Below the pieces are notes generated by a model, which had not been told where the DNA came from, did no database searches, and saw only the letters and a list, made by a program, of their open reading frames with translations. Positions 1 to 6,595 of a DNA stretch of 11,143 nucleotides are shown here, piece by piece. How positions within the stretch are numbered: position 1 is the stretch's first letter; every line of letters begins with the position of its first letter. This stretch comes from Oscillospiraceae bacterium (GTDB taxonomy: Bacteria > Bacillota > Clostridia > Christensenellales > Aristaeellaceae), in contig JAITDK010000186.1 of the NCBI GenBank assembly GCA_031282605.1, forward strand, positions 1-11,143. Reading direction: 5' to 3'. Both the position numbers and the translations under genes were made by a program.

Positions 1-74
1 CTGTACGCGCCGCCGCCGAGATCCTCTATCCATTCGTGGGACTTAGTGTAACTCAAGTTTTTAGGAAAAGTCAT
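1..74 (-). CDS. gcvH: Glycine cleavage system H protein, 5' part only (runs off the window)
   Basis: Only the first 24 codons are present. Reading leftward from the ATG at 74-72 gives MTFPKNLSYTKSHEW followed by IEDLGGGAY. This is the usual start of GcvH (a 'P..L.YT..HEW' pattern). GcvH is the lipoyl carrier protein that shuttles the aminomethyl group between the P, T and L proteins of the glycine cleavage system. The lipoyl-lysine lies beyond the window and cannot be checked. A strong AAGGAGG ribosome binding site lies at 80-86, five bases before the ATG. It follows gcvT after 60 bp on the same strand with no visible terminator between them, so the two are probably co-transcribed. The gene is too short for a general ORF call, but the N-terminal match and RBS make the identification good. 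Confidence 0.85.
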   Translation of the reverse strand, partial: MTFPKNLSYTKSHEWIEDLGGGAY

Positions 75-134
75 GGGCGCCTCCTTTTATATATTTAGAC
101 GTTATACGCAGCGCGCAACCCATGTTTCGCAATA

Positions 135-1229
135 TCATGCGGTTTTGGCTCTTTTATAAAAAGGAAGTTTCACGACCTCGGCGGATACCCGCCTGCCGCG
201 CACATCCACCTCTACGACCGTACCGATCGCTCGATGATCCGCGTCGATCAGCGCCATCGCCCCGGCATAACCCATCGTCGGCAGCTGCGTGCCCGACGTA
301 ACGAAACCGATTTCCTTATCGCCAACATAGACTACACAGCCTTCGCGCGCGATACCGCGTCCCGTCATACGCAACCCGACCCGGCGCCGTTTGGGCGATC
401 CAGCGATCTCCAGCGCAGCCTTGCCGATGAAGTCGGTCTTGCCCATTTTAACGAAGCGGTTAAGCCCCGCTTCCAACGGTGTGATATCGTCCGTCAATTC
501 ATGGCCGTACAGGGGCATCGCGGCCTCCAAGCGCAGCGTGTCCCGACAGCCCAGGCCGCAGGGAATCAGCCCGTCCCCTCTTCCCATCTCCAGCAACGCG
601 TCCCATATGGCGGGCGCGTCCTTACTGTTCATGTATATCTCGAACCCATCCTCGCCGGTATACCCCGTACGGCTAACGAACGACGCGACGCCCGCCACGG
701 ATACCCATGAAAAGAAGGAGTAGTAACGCACAGGTATCTCGTCCGGTTCCATCAGGCGAGAGAGGACATCGGCGGAACGCGGGCCTTGCACTGCAATGGA
801 CGATATGCCGCGAGAGATATTGTACAATGCGACGTTGCCGAAAATCCTCGACTGCATCCACGAAAGATCCTTAGCCTCGTTGGAAGCGTTTGCGATTATA
901 CAGTATAGGCCATCGTGCAGTTTGGCTATTAAAACATCATCGATTATTCCGCCGTTTTCATTAAGAATTGGTGAGTAGTGGCATTCATTCGCGTTTAAGT
1001 CGGATATATCGTTGCACACCAAGCGTTGCAAATATTCCTGTGCGCCCTTACCATCCACCAGAATCTCGCCCATATGCGACACATCGAACAGGCCAGCCGC
1101 CGTTCGAACCGCCGTATGTTCGGTAATAATGCCCGACGGGTATTGGATTGGCATCATAAACCCAGCAAACGGCGTCATTCGCGCCCCCGCCTCCATGTGC
1201 CGGTCGTATAACGTTGTTGTAAGTTCCAC
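135..1229 (-). CDS. gcvT: Glycine cleavage system T protein (aminomethyltransferase)
   Basis: The T protein takes the aminomethyl group from lipoylated GcvH, releases ammonia and passes the one-carbon unit to tetrahydrofolate, giving 5,10-methylene-THF. The protein is complete at 364 residues, the normal length. Visible family features are an N-terminal LYDRHMEAGARM-PFAG-MP-QYP segment (residues 7-31), FDVSHMGE (48-55), GGIIDD with Asp97 at the expected catalytic position, YTGEDGFEIY, and GCRDTLRLEAAMPLYGHEL in the folate-binding half. The C-terminal barrel carries GFVTSGT. The frame stays open to a GTG at 1253, but I chose the GTG at 1229 because GGGGAGGC lies at the right distance before it and family members begin at this point. 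It is transcribed leftward from the promoter at 1269-1297 and is followed by gcvH. Confidence 0.95.
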   Translation of the reverse strand: MELTTTLYDRHMEAGARMTPFAGFMMPIQYPSGIITEHTAVRTAAGLFDVSHMGEILVDGKGAQEYLQRLVCNDISDLNANECHYSPILNENGGIIDDVLIAKLHDGLYCIIANASNEAKDLSWMQSRIFGNVALYNISRGISSIAVQGPRSADVLSRLMEPDEIPVRYYSFFSWVSVAGVASFVSRTGYTGEDGFEIYMNSKDAPAIWDALLEMGRGDGLIPCGLGCRDTLRLEAAMPLYGHELTDDITPLEAGLNRFVKMGKTDFIGKAALEIAGSPKRRRVGLRMTGRGIAREGCVVYVGDKEIGFVTSGTQLPTMGYAGAMALIDADHRAIGTVVEVDVRGRRVSAEVVKLPFYKRAKTA

Positions 1230-1233
1230 ACAC

Positions 1234-1241
1234 GCCTCCCC
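1234..1241 (-). promoter_or_regulatory. Ribosome binding site that sets the gcvT start
   Basis: On the minus strand the sequence is GGGGAGGC, ending four bases before the GTG at 1229-1227. The upstream in-frame GTG at 1253 would place this Shine-Dalgarno sequence inside the coding region, so the downstream GTG is preferred. Confidence 0.75.
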
Positions 1242-1268
1242 ATGTATAAGCACAAGCCGAATGTCATC

Positions 1269-1297
1269 AGTATATGTATTAAGAGAAAAGCTGTCAA
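1269..1297 (-). promoter_or_regulatory. Sigma-A-type promoter for gcvT-gcvH
   Basis: Read on the minus strand, a perfect -35 TTGACA (1297-1292) is separated by 17 bp from a -10 TATACT (1274-1269). The predicted start of transcription is near 1262, which leaves a leader of about 33 nt before the GTG. That leader is too short for a glycine riboswitch. Confidence 0.8.
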
Positions 1298-1417
1298 GAC
1301 AAGCGGGCAGGGAAAATTATTTAGTCGAATCGCCCCTGCAGGCGCAGCAATGGAAGCGCCCTTCCGAACGCGCCGCCAATACCAAACTTGGAATCGCTGT
1401 GTTTTCACTCCACCCGA
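1298..1417. other. Spacer between two divergent promoters
   Basis: These 120 bp separate the -35 box of the gcvT promoter from that of the hydrogenase promoter. I see only a short near-palindrome around CCTGCAGG (1335-1342) and no gene, RNA or convincing operator. A regulator acting on both operons could bind here, but the sequence does not show one clearly. Confidence 0.4.
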
Positions 1418-1447
1418 TTTACATCCCCACCCTCATTGTGATATAAT
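1418..1447 (+). promoter_or_regulatory. Sigma-A-type promoter (extended -10) for the hydrogenase operon
   Basis: TTTACA at 1418-1423, an 18-bp spacer and TATAAT at 1442-1447, with TG one base upstream of the -10 (an extended -10). It lies about 80 bp before the first hydrogenase gene. TTGTGA (1436-1441), one half of a Rex-type operator, directly abuts the -10 box, but the matching other half is poor. Confidence 0.8.
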
Positions 1448-1526
1448 GAAAACGCTGTGTACAAAACGGTTGATGCAGCATGTCCTTTAGACCATCGAAC
1501 CATCCGATAGGAGGGACCCCGCCACC

Positions 1527-2030
1527 ATGACAGATACTAAAACCAAGCAAGCCAAACGCGAGGAACAGTTCGCCAAACTCGCCGAGGCTATCCAAAACCA
1601 TAAAGGCGAGCGCGGCGCGCTGATGCCCGTGCTGCAAGAGGCGCAGTCCATATTCGGTTTCGTGCCGCAGGACGTCCAAGTAGAGATCGCCAAAGGACTG
1701 GATGTGCCACTCACGGAGGTCTACGGCGTCGCGACATTCTACTCGCAGTTCGCGCTCGAGGCGCAGGGCGAGCATATCATCGGCCTGTGCCTGGGTACCG
1801 CCTGCTACGTGCGCGGCGCTCAGAAGATACTCGACCGGCTCTCCTCGGAGTTGAACGTCAAGGTTGGCCACTCGACCAATGACGGCCAGTTCACGCTGAA
1901 CGCGACCCGCTGCCTGGGCGCGTGCGGACTCGCCCCGGTCATGATGATCGACGAGGAGGTATACGGCCGCCTGACCTCCGACGAGATCCCCGCCATACTC
2001 GCCAAGTACAGGGCACCGAAGGCGTCCTGA
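1527..2030 (+). CDS. hydC: NuoE-like [2Fe-2S] subunit of bifurcating [FeFe] hydrogenase (HydC)
   Basis: 167 residues, the usual size of the 24-kDa/NuoE family. Residues 20-80 form the helical N-terminal part, with GALMPVLQEAQSIFGFVP and VYGVATFYSQF typical of NuoE. A thioredoxin-like [2Fe-2S] domain follows, with all four ligands in place: Cys88, Cys93 (CLGTAC, C-x4-C) and Cys129, Cys133 (CLGAC, C-x3-C). In HydABC enzymes this subunit is part of the electron relay associated with the NuoF-like HydB, where NADH and FMN sit. It is the first gene after the promoter at 1418-1447. The start is supported by AGGAGGG at 1509-1515, although its 11-nt spacing to the ATG is longish. The stop codon is two bases before the next start, so translation is probably coupled. 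Cytoplasmic, with no signal peptide. Confidence 0.93.
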   Translation: MTDTKTKQAKREEQFAKLAEAIQNHKGERGALMPVLQEAQSIFGFVPQDVQVEIAKGLDVPLTEVYGVATFYSQFALEAQGEHIIGLCLGTACYVRGAQKILDRLSSELNVKVGHSTNDGQFTLNATRCLGACGLAPVMMIDEEVYGRLTSDEIPAILAKYRAPKAS

Positions 2031-2032
2031 AC

Positions 2033-2620
2033 ATGCGCGACATATCGCTGCATATTCTTGATCTGGCGCAGAACAGCGTATCCGCGCAGGCGAAGCGTAT
2101 CGGCATATACCTGGAAATGAATAAAGCGCGCGACGTCCTCACCCTCGTCATCGAGGACGACGGCTGCGGCATGTCGCGGGAGTTTGCCCGGAAGGTGCTC
2201 AGCCCCTTCACAACCACCCGCACGACGCGCAAGGTAGGCCTGGGTCTGCCGATGATGCTGGAGCGGGCACGGGCCGCCGAGGGTGATCTGACGATCGAAT
2301 CCGAGCCGGGCAAGGGCGCCCGCGTCACGATAACCATGCGCCTGTCCCATATCGACCGACCGCCGCTGGGCGATCTTGACGGCACGCTGCTAACGCTGAT
2401 ACTAATGGCCGACGACGATCTGAATTACACAGTAAGGTTCACGGGCGTGGGCGATCCGTTTGAACTGGATACGTCGCAGGTGCGAACCGTGCTGGACGGG
2501 GTGCCTCTATCCGACCCCGACGCCATCGCGTGGCTCAAGGAAGCGCTGGCCGAAGCCGCCGCGCCATACCTGGCGATCGATTCCCAAACCATCGACTTAA
2601 TCAGGGAGGGTAATGTATGA
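2033..2620 (+). CDS. Stand-alone GHKL-type ATPase (HATPase_c fold) in the hydrogenase operon
   Basis: 195 residues. The N-terminal 102 form a Bergerat-fold ATP-binding domain: an N box around DLAQNSV (Asn14), a G1 box DDGCG (42-46), an F-box-like SPFTTTR (57-63), a G2 box VGLGL (68-72) and a G3-like GKGARVTITM (93-102). No dimerisation/phosphoacceptor domain, sensor or receiver is present, so it is not a normal histidine kinase. In architecture it resembles anti-sigma-type serine kinases such as SpoIIAB, but that is only a structural analogy. Residues 103-195 match nothing I recognise. The ATG at 2033 lies two bases after the hydC stop, and the stop overlaps the next start (ATGA, 2617-2620), so it is made as part of the hydrogenase operon. 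The role is unknown; assembly, redox sensing or regulation are possible inferences. Confidence 0.82.
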   Translation: MRDISLHILDLAQNSVSAQAKRIGIYLEMNKARDVLTLVIEDDGCGMSREFARKVLSPFTTTRTTRKVGLGLPMMLERARAAEGDLTIESEPGKGARVTITMRLSHIDRPPLGDLDGTLLTLILMADDDLNYTVRFTGVGDPFELDTSQVRTVLDGVPLSDPDAIAWLKEALAEAAAPYLAIDSQTIDLIREGNV

Positions 2621-2988
2621 AGACACTGGCGGAACTGCAAGCCATTCGAGACAAGGCGCGCGCGCAAGTAGACCTGCGCCGCGACGACGCCGGCACGCGC
2701 GTAGTGGTCGGCATGGCCACCTGCGGCATAGCGGCCGGAGCGCGGCCCGTAATGCTGCAATTCATAGAGGAGATCAACCGCCGCGCGCTGAAGGACGTAA
2801 CCGTCTCCCAGACCGGCTGCATCGGCATGTGCCGCCTAGAGCCGATGGTCGAGATATATACAGCCGATAAGGAGAAGGTGACTTACGTCAACGTCAAGCC
2901 TGACATGGTCGGACGCATCGTCGCGGAGCATATCGTCAACGGCTCGATCGTCACGGAGTACACTATAGGGGCGGCCGAAGGGAACTGA
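2617..2988 (+). CDS. Small thioredoxin-like [2Fe-2S] ferredoxin, three-cysteine variant
   Basis: 123 residues. A short helical N-terminus is followed by a thioredoxin-like [2Fe-2S] domain similar to the C-terminal part of NuoE and the N-terminal part of NuoF: VVGMATCGIAAGA (30-42), then TGCIGMC (66-72) and EPMVEIY. The C-x3-C pair (Cys68, Cys72) and Cys36 are present, but the first ligand expected from C-x4-C is Val31. Only three cysteines exist in the whole protein. Its start overlaps the stop of the ATPase gene and has GGGAGGG at 2604-2610 as RBS. As a separate subunit between HydC and HydB it may be an extra electron carrier or structural subunit; four-subunit [FeFe] hydrogenases with a small fourth subunit are known from thermophilic anaerobes. 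I leave the symbol blank because naming differs between organisms. Confidence 0.85.
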   Translation: MKTLAELQAIRDKARAQVDLRRDDAGTRVVVGMATCGIAAGARPVMLQFIEEINRRALKDVTVSQTGCIGMCRLEPMVEIYTADKEKVTYVNVKPDMVGRIVAEHIVNGSIVTEYTIGAAEGN

Positions 2989-3010
2989 TCGGTTAACGCC
3001 GATCGCTGAT

Positions 3011-3036
3011 TCAACAAACCAAGTCAACAAACCAAG
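3011..3036 (+). repeat. Perfect 13-bp tandem duplication before hydB
   Basis: The unit TCAACAAACCAAG occurs twice with no gap (3011-3023 and 3024-3036), followed at once by the GGGG that starts the hydB ribosome binding site. It lies in the 60-bp spacer between the small [2Fe-2S] gene and hydB. The same spacer also holds a weak 6-bp inverted repeat (GATCGG 2987-2992, CCGATC 2999-3004). Confidence 0.9.
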
Positions 3037-3048
3037 GGGGTTCGCCAC

Positions 3049-4839
3049 ATGGACTTATACCGCGCTCATGTGCTCGTATGCGGCGGCACCGGCTGTACGT
3101 CGTCCGGATCTGCCGCGCTGATAGAGCGCTTTGATACGCTGCTAGAGGCAAACGGCCTGGCCAAGGAGATCAAGATCGTCCGCACCGGCTGCTTCGGCCT
3201 GTGCGAGGCCGGGCCTATCGTCATCGTATACCCGGAGGGTACGTTCTACAGCCGCGTCAAGGCCGACGACGTGGACGAGATCGTCACCGAGCATCTGCTC
3301 AAGGGGCGGCCTGTCCGCCGCCTGATCCATACCGACGCCGCCGCCTCAGCCGCGCCCACATCGCTAAACCACATCCAGTTCTACGAGAAACAGCGCCGCA
3401 TCGCATTGCGCAACTGCGGTGTCATCGATCCGGAGAATATCGACGAATACATAGCCTTCGACGGCTATCAAGCCCTGGGCAAGGCTCTCACCGAGATGAC
3501 GCCGGAAGGCGTTATCGACCAGATCAAGAAATCCGGACTGCGCGGGCGCGGGGGCGGAGGATTCCCGACCGGGCTTAAGTGGGAGTTCGCCTACAAATCC
3601 AAGGCGGATCAGAAATACGTCTGCTGCAACGCCGACGAGGGCGACCCCGGCGCATTCATGGATCGTTCCGTATTGGAAGGCGATCCTCACGCCGTGCTGG
3701 AAGCCATGGCCATCGCGGGCTACGCGATCGGCGCGAACGAGGGATGGATATACGTCCGCGCGGAGTACCCCATCGCGGTCAAGCGACTGAATATCGCCAT
3801 CGAGCAGGCGCGACAGTACAACCTGCTGGGTCAGAATATATTTGGTACGAACTTCAGCTTCGACATAAACATCCGCCTTGGCGCGGGAGCGTTCGTATGC
3901 GGCGAGGAAACGGCGCTGATGGCCTCCATCGAAGGCCGCCGAGGCGAGCCGAGACCCCGCCCGCCGTTCCCCGCCGTGAAGGGACTGTTCGAAAGCCCGA
4001 CTATCCTCAACAACGTCGAGACCTACGCGAACGTGTGCCAGATCATCATCAACGGCGCCGACTGGTTCGCTTCGATGGGTTCCGAGAAATCCAAGGGCAC
4101 CAAGGTCTTCGCGCTGGGCGGCAAGATCAACAACACCGGCCTGGTCGAGATCGAGATGGGCACGCCGCTGCGCGACATTATATTCGACATCGGCGGCGGC
4201 ATCCCCAACGGGAAGAAGTTCAAGGCCGTGCAAACGGGCGGCCCGTCGGGCGGGTGCATCCCCGCGTCGCTGATCGACACCCCCATCGAGTATGACTCGC
4301 TGATAGCCATCGGCTCTATGATGGGTTCCGGCGGCATGATCGTCATGGACGAGGATAACTGTATGGTGGATATCGCCAGGTTCTTCCTCGACTTCACGGT
4401 GGACGAGTCGTGCGGCAAATGTCCGCCGTGCCGCATCGGCACCCGGCGTATGCTGGAGATTCTTGAGCGCATCGTCGAGGGTAAGGGCGAGGACGGGGAT
4501 ATAGAGAAGCTGGAAACGCTGGCCAAGAACATCAAGGCCACCGCGCTGTGCGGACTGGGTCAGACGGCGCCCAACCCTGTGCTGTCCACCTTGCGCTATT
4601 TCCGAGACGAGTACGAGGCGCACATCAAGGAGAAGCGCTGCCCCGCAGGTCAATGCCAGGCGCTGCTGCGCTACTTTATCACCGATAAATGCGTCGGCTG
4701 CACCGCGTGCGCGAAGGTCTGCCCGGTCGGGTGCATATCCGGCAAGGTCAAGGAACGGCACGTGATCGATCAATCCAAGTGCATCAAGTGCGGACAGTGC
4801 CAGGCGAAGTGCCGCTTCGGCGCCATCACCCGCGGCTAG
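3049..4839 (+). CDS. hydB: NuoF-like NADH/FMN subunit of bifurcating [FeFe] hydrogenase (HydB)
   Basis: 596 residues, full family length. In order: an N-terminal thioredoxin-like [2Fe-2S] domain with Cys11, Cys16, Cys48 and Cys52; the NuoF Rossmann-like FMN/NADH domain with the glycine-rich GLRGRGGGGFPTG (about 163-175) and CNADEGDPGAF; an SLBB-like segment near 350-410; the NuoF [4Fe-4S] site ESCGKCPPCRIGTRR (Cys455, Cys458, Cys461) with Cys501; and two C-terminal ferredoxin-type [4Fe-4S] motifs (Cys548/551/554/558 and Cys578/581/584/588). This subunit oxidises or reduces NAD(H) at FMN and, in characterised HydABC enzymes, is the proposed bifurcation site that also exchanges electrons with ferredoxin. 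The start has AAGGGGG 7-8 bases upstream. It is followed by hydA after 13 bp. Confidence 0.95.
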   Translation: MDLYRAHVLVCGGTGCTSSGSAALIERFDTLLEANGLAKEIKIVRTGCFGLCEAGPIVIVYPEGTFYSRVKADDVDEIVTEHLLKGRPVRRLIHTDAAASAAPTSLNHIQFYEKQRRIALRNCGVIDPENIDEYIAFDGYQALGKALTEMTPEGVIDQIKKSGLRGRGGGGFPTGLKWEFAYKSKADQKYVCCNADEGDPGAFMDRSVLEGDPHAVLEAMAIAGYAIGANEGWIYVRAEYPIAVKRLNIAIEQARQYNLLGQNIFGTNFSFDINIRLGAGAFVCGEETALMASIEGRRGEPRPRPPFPAVKGLFESPTILNNVETYANVCQIIINGADWFASMGSEKSKGTKVFALGGKINNTGLVEIEMGTPLRDIIFDIGGGIPNGKKFKAVQTGGPSGGCIPASLIDTPIEYDSLIAIGSMMGSGGMIVMDEDNCMVDIARFFLDFTVDESCGKCPPCRIGTRRMLEILERIVEGKGEDGDIEKLETLAKNIKATALCGLGQTAPNPVLSTLRYFRDEYEAHIKEKRCPAGQCQALLRYFITDKCVGCTACAKVCPVGCISGKVKERHVIDQSKCIKCGQCQAKCRFGAITRG

Positions 4840-4852
4840 GAGGATCGCAATA

Positions 4853-6592
4853 ATGGAGAAAATCAAACTAACTATAGACGGTGTAGCCGCCGAGGTGGAT
4901 CCAGGCACAACCGTGCTGGAAGCCGCGCGGTCGATCGGCGTTAGGATACCCACCCTGTGTTACCTCAAGGGCGTCAACGAGATCGGCGCATGCCGCATGT
5001 GCGTTGTGGACGTCGGAGGCCGCGCGCTCCAGGCGGCGTGCGTGCTGCCCGTGTCGCCCAACATGGCCGTCAAAACGTCCACCCCCGCGATCCGCGAGGC
5101 GCGTAAGACCAACCTGGAGCTGCTGCTCTCCACACACGACAAGAAATGCCTGTCCTGCTCGCGCAGCCAGAACTGCGAGCTCCAGCGCCTGTGCAAGGAA
5201 CTGGGCGTCGAGGACGGCGATCGCTTCAAGGGTGTCCAGAACGTCTACGAGGTTGACGACCTCTCCCCCTCCATCGTGCGCGACAACAACAAGTGCATCG
5301 TCTGCCGCCGCTGCGTCGCGGCCTGCGCCAAGGTGCAGAACGTCAGCGTCATCGGCCCGGTGGGACGCGGGTTCAAGACCCAGATAGCCTCCCCATGGTC
5401 AAAGAGTCTGTCCGAGACCGCGTGCATCAACTGCGGCCAGTGCATCCAAGCGTGCCCGGTAGGCGCGCTGCGCGAGAAGGACGACACCGACGAGGTGTGG
5501 AAACTGCTCTCCGACCCGACAAAGCATGTGGTCGTGCAGCCCGCGCCCGCTGTCCGCGTCGCTATCGGCGAGGAGTTCGGTATGCCGATGGGCAGCCGCG
5601 TGACGGGCAAGCTGGCCGCCGCGCTGCGCAGGATTGGGTTCGACCGCGTGTTCGACACCGATTTCGCCGCCGATCTGACCATCATGGAAGAGGCGCACGA
5701 ATTCCTGCACCGCGTGAAGAACGGCGGCGTATTGCCGATGATAACCTCCTGCTCGCCGGGATGGGTCAAGTACTGCGAAACGTTCTATCCCGAATTCATC
5801 CCCAACCTGTCCACCTGCAAGTCGCCCCACGAGATGGCGGGCGCGCTTATCAAGTCGTACTATGCCCAGAAGGCCGGCATCGATCCGAAGGATATCGCGG
5901 TGGTGTCAGTCATGCCCTGCACCGCCAAGAAGTTCGAGGCGAAGCGCCCCGAGTTGTCGAACGCCGGGCTGCAAGACGTGGACGCGGTGATAACGACCCG
6001 CGAACTGGCGAGGATGCTCAAGGAAGCGGGCATTGAGTTTGAACGGCTGCCCGACGAGGACTTCGACCCGCTGATGGGCGAATCCACCGGAGCGGGCGCG
6101 ATATTCGGCGCGACAGGGGGCGTAATGGAGGCCGCGCTGCGCACCGCGTACGAGGCCCTCACCGGAGAGACCCTGGAACGGCTGGAATTCAAGGGCGTGC
6201 GCGGCCTGGACGGCATCAAGGAGGACACGATCCACATCGGCGATCTGGACGTGAACGTAGCCGTCGCCCACTCGACGGGCATGGCCGCCAAGCTGCTGGA
6301 CATGATCAAGCGCGGCGAGAAACAGCTGCACTTCATCGAGATTATGGGCTGTCCCGGCGGCTGCGTCAACGGCGGCGGCCAGCCGATAGTGCCCGCCGAC
6401 GTGCGCGCGCGCGTGAATCCGGCGCAGGTACGCGCCGCCGGATTGTATGGCGAGGACGAGTCCAAGGCCGTCCGCAAGTCCCACGAAAACCCCGAGATCA
6501 AGCAGGTGTACAGCGAGTTCCTGGGCGAACCGAACAGCCACAAGGCGCACGAACTGCTGCACACCCACTATAACGCGAGGCTGCAGTACTAA
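4853..6592 (+). CDS. hydA: [FeFe] hydrogenase catalytic subunit, NADH-linked bifurcating type (HydA)
   Basis: 579 residues, with the modular M3-type layout. A plant-type [2Fe-2S] domain (Cys36, 47, 50, 63) is followed by a His-Cys3 [4Fe-4S] site (His95, Cys99, 102, 108) and two ferredoxin-type [4Fe-4S] clusters (Cys148/151/154/158 and Cys191/194/197/201). The H-cluster domain follows, with L1 TSCSPGW (298-304), L2 MPCTAKKFE (354-362) and L3 EIMGCPGGCVNGGGQP (496-511). A C-terminal small-subunit-like segment ends in HELLHTHY. It reduces protons to H2 or oxidises H2 at the H-cluster, taking electrons through HydB and HydC. The L1 motif has Ser301 where the classical motif has a second Cys. No twin-arginine signal is present, so it is cytoplasmic. 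AGGAGG at 4838-4843 overlaps the hydB stop and sets the start. The maturases HydEFG are not in this window. Confidence 0.96.
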   Translation: MEKIKLTIDGVAAEVDPGTTVLEAARSIGVRIPTLCYLKGVNEIGACRMCVVDVGGRALQAACVLPVSPNMAVKTSTPAIREARKTNLELLLSTHDKKCLSCSRSQNCELQRLCKELGVEDGDRFKGVQNVYEVDDLSPSIVRDNNKCIVCRRCVAACAKVQNVSVIGPVGRGFKTQIASPWSKSLSETACINCGQCIQACPVGALREKDDTDEVWKLLSDPTKHVVVQPAPAVRVAIGEEFGMPMGSRVTGKLAAALRRIGFDRVFDTDFAADLTIMEEAHEFLHRVKNGGVLPMITSCSPGWVKYCETFYPEFIPNLSTCKSPHEMAGALIKSYYAQKAGIDPKDIAVVSVMPCTAKKFEAKRPELSNAGLQDVDAVITTRELARMLKEAGIEFERLPDEDFDPLMGESTGAGAIFGATGGVMEAALRTAYEALTGETLERLEFKGVRGLDGIKEDTIHIGDLDVNVAVAHSTGMAAKLLDMIKRGEKQLHFIEIMGCPGGCVNGGGQPIVPADVRARVNPAQVRAAGLYGEDESKAVRKSHENPEIKQVYSEFLGEPNSHKAHELLHTHYNARLQY

Positions 6593-6595
6593 GAT

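Noticed and set aside
1012..1446. A 144-codon plus-strand open frame running through the start of gcvT and into the divergent promoters
   Set aside because: No ribosome binding site and no recognisable protein. It overlaps both well-supported promoters and the coding start of gcvT.
1230..1526. Glycine riboswitch upstream of gcvT
   Set aside because: The promoter leaves a leader of about 33 nt, and no paired glycine-aptamer structure is visible in the region.
3011..3036. A CRISPR or iteron array
   Set aside because: Only two abutting copies exist, with no spacers, so it is a simple tandem duplication.
3364..4953. A 529-codon open frame antisense to hydB
   Set aside because: It lies opposite a clearly real, fully motif-bearing gene. 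Its translation is low-complexity and matches nothing I know; long antisense frames are expected opposite GC-rich coding sequence.
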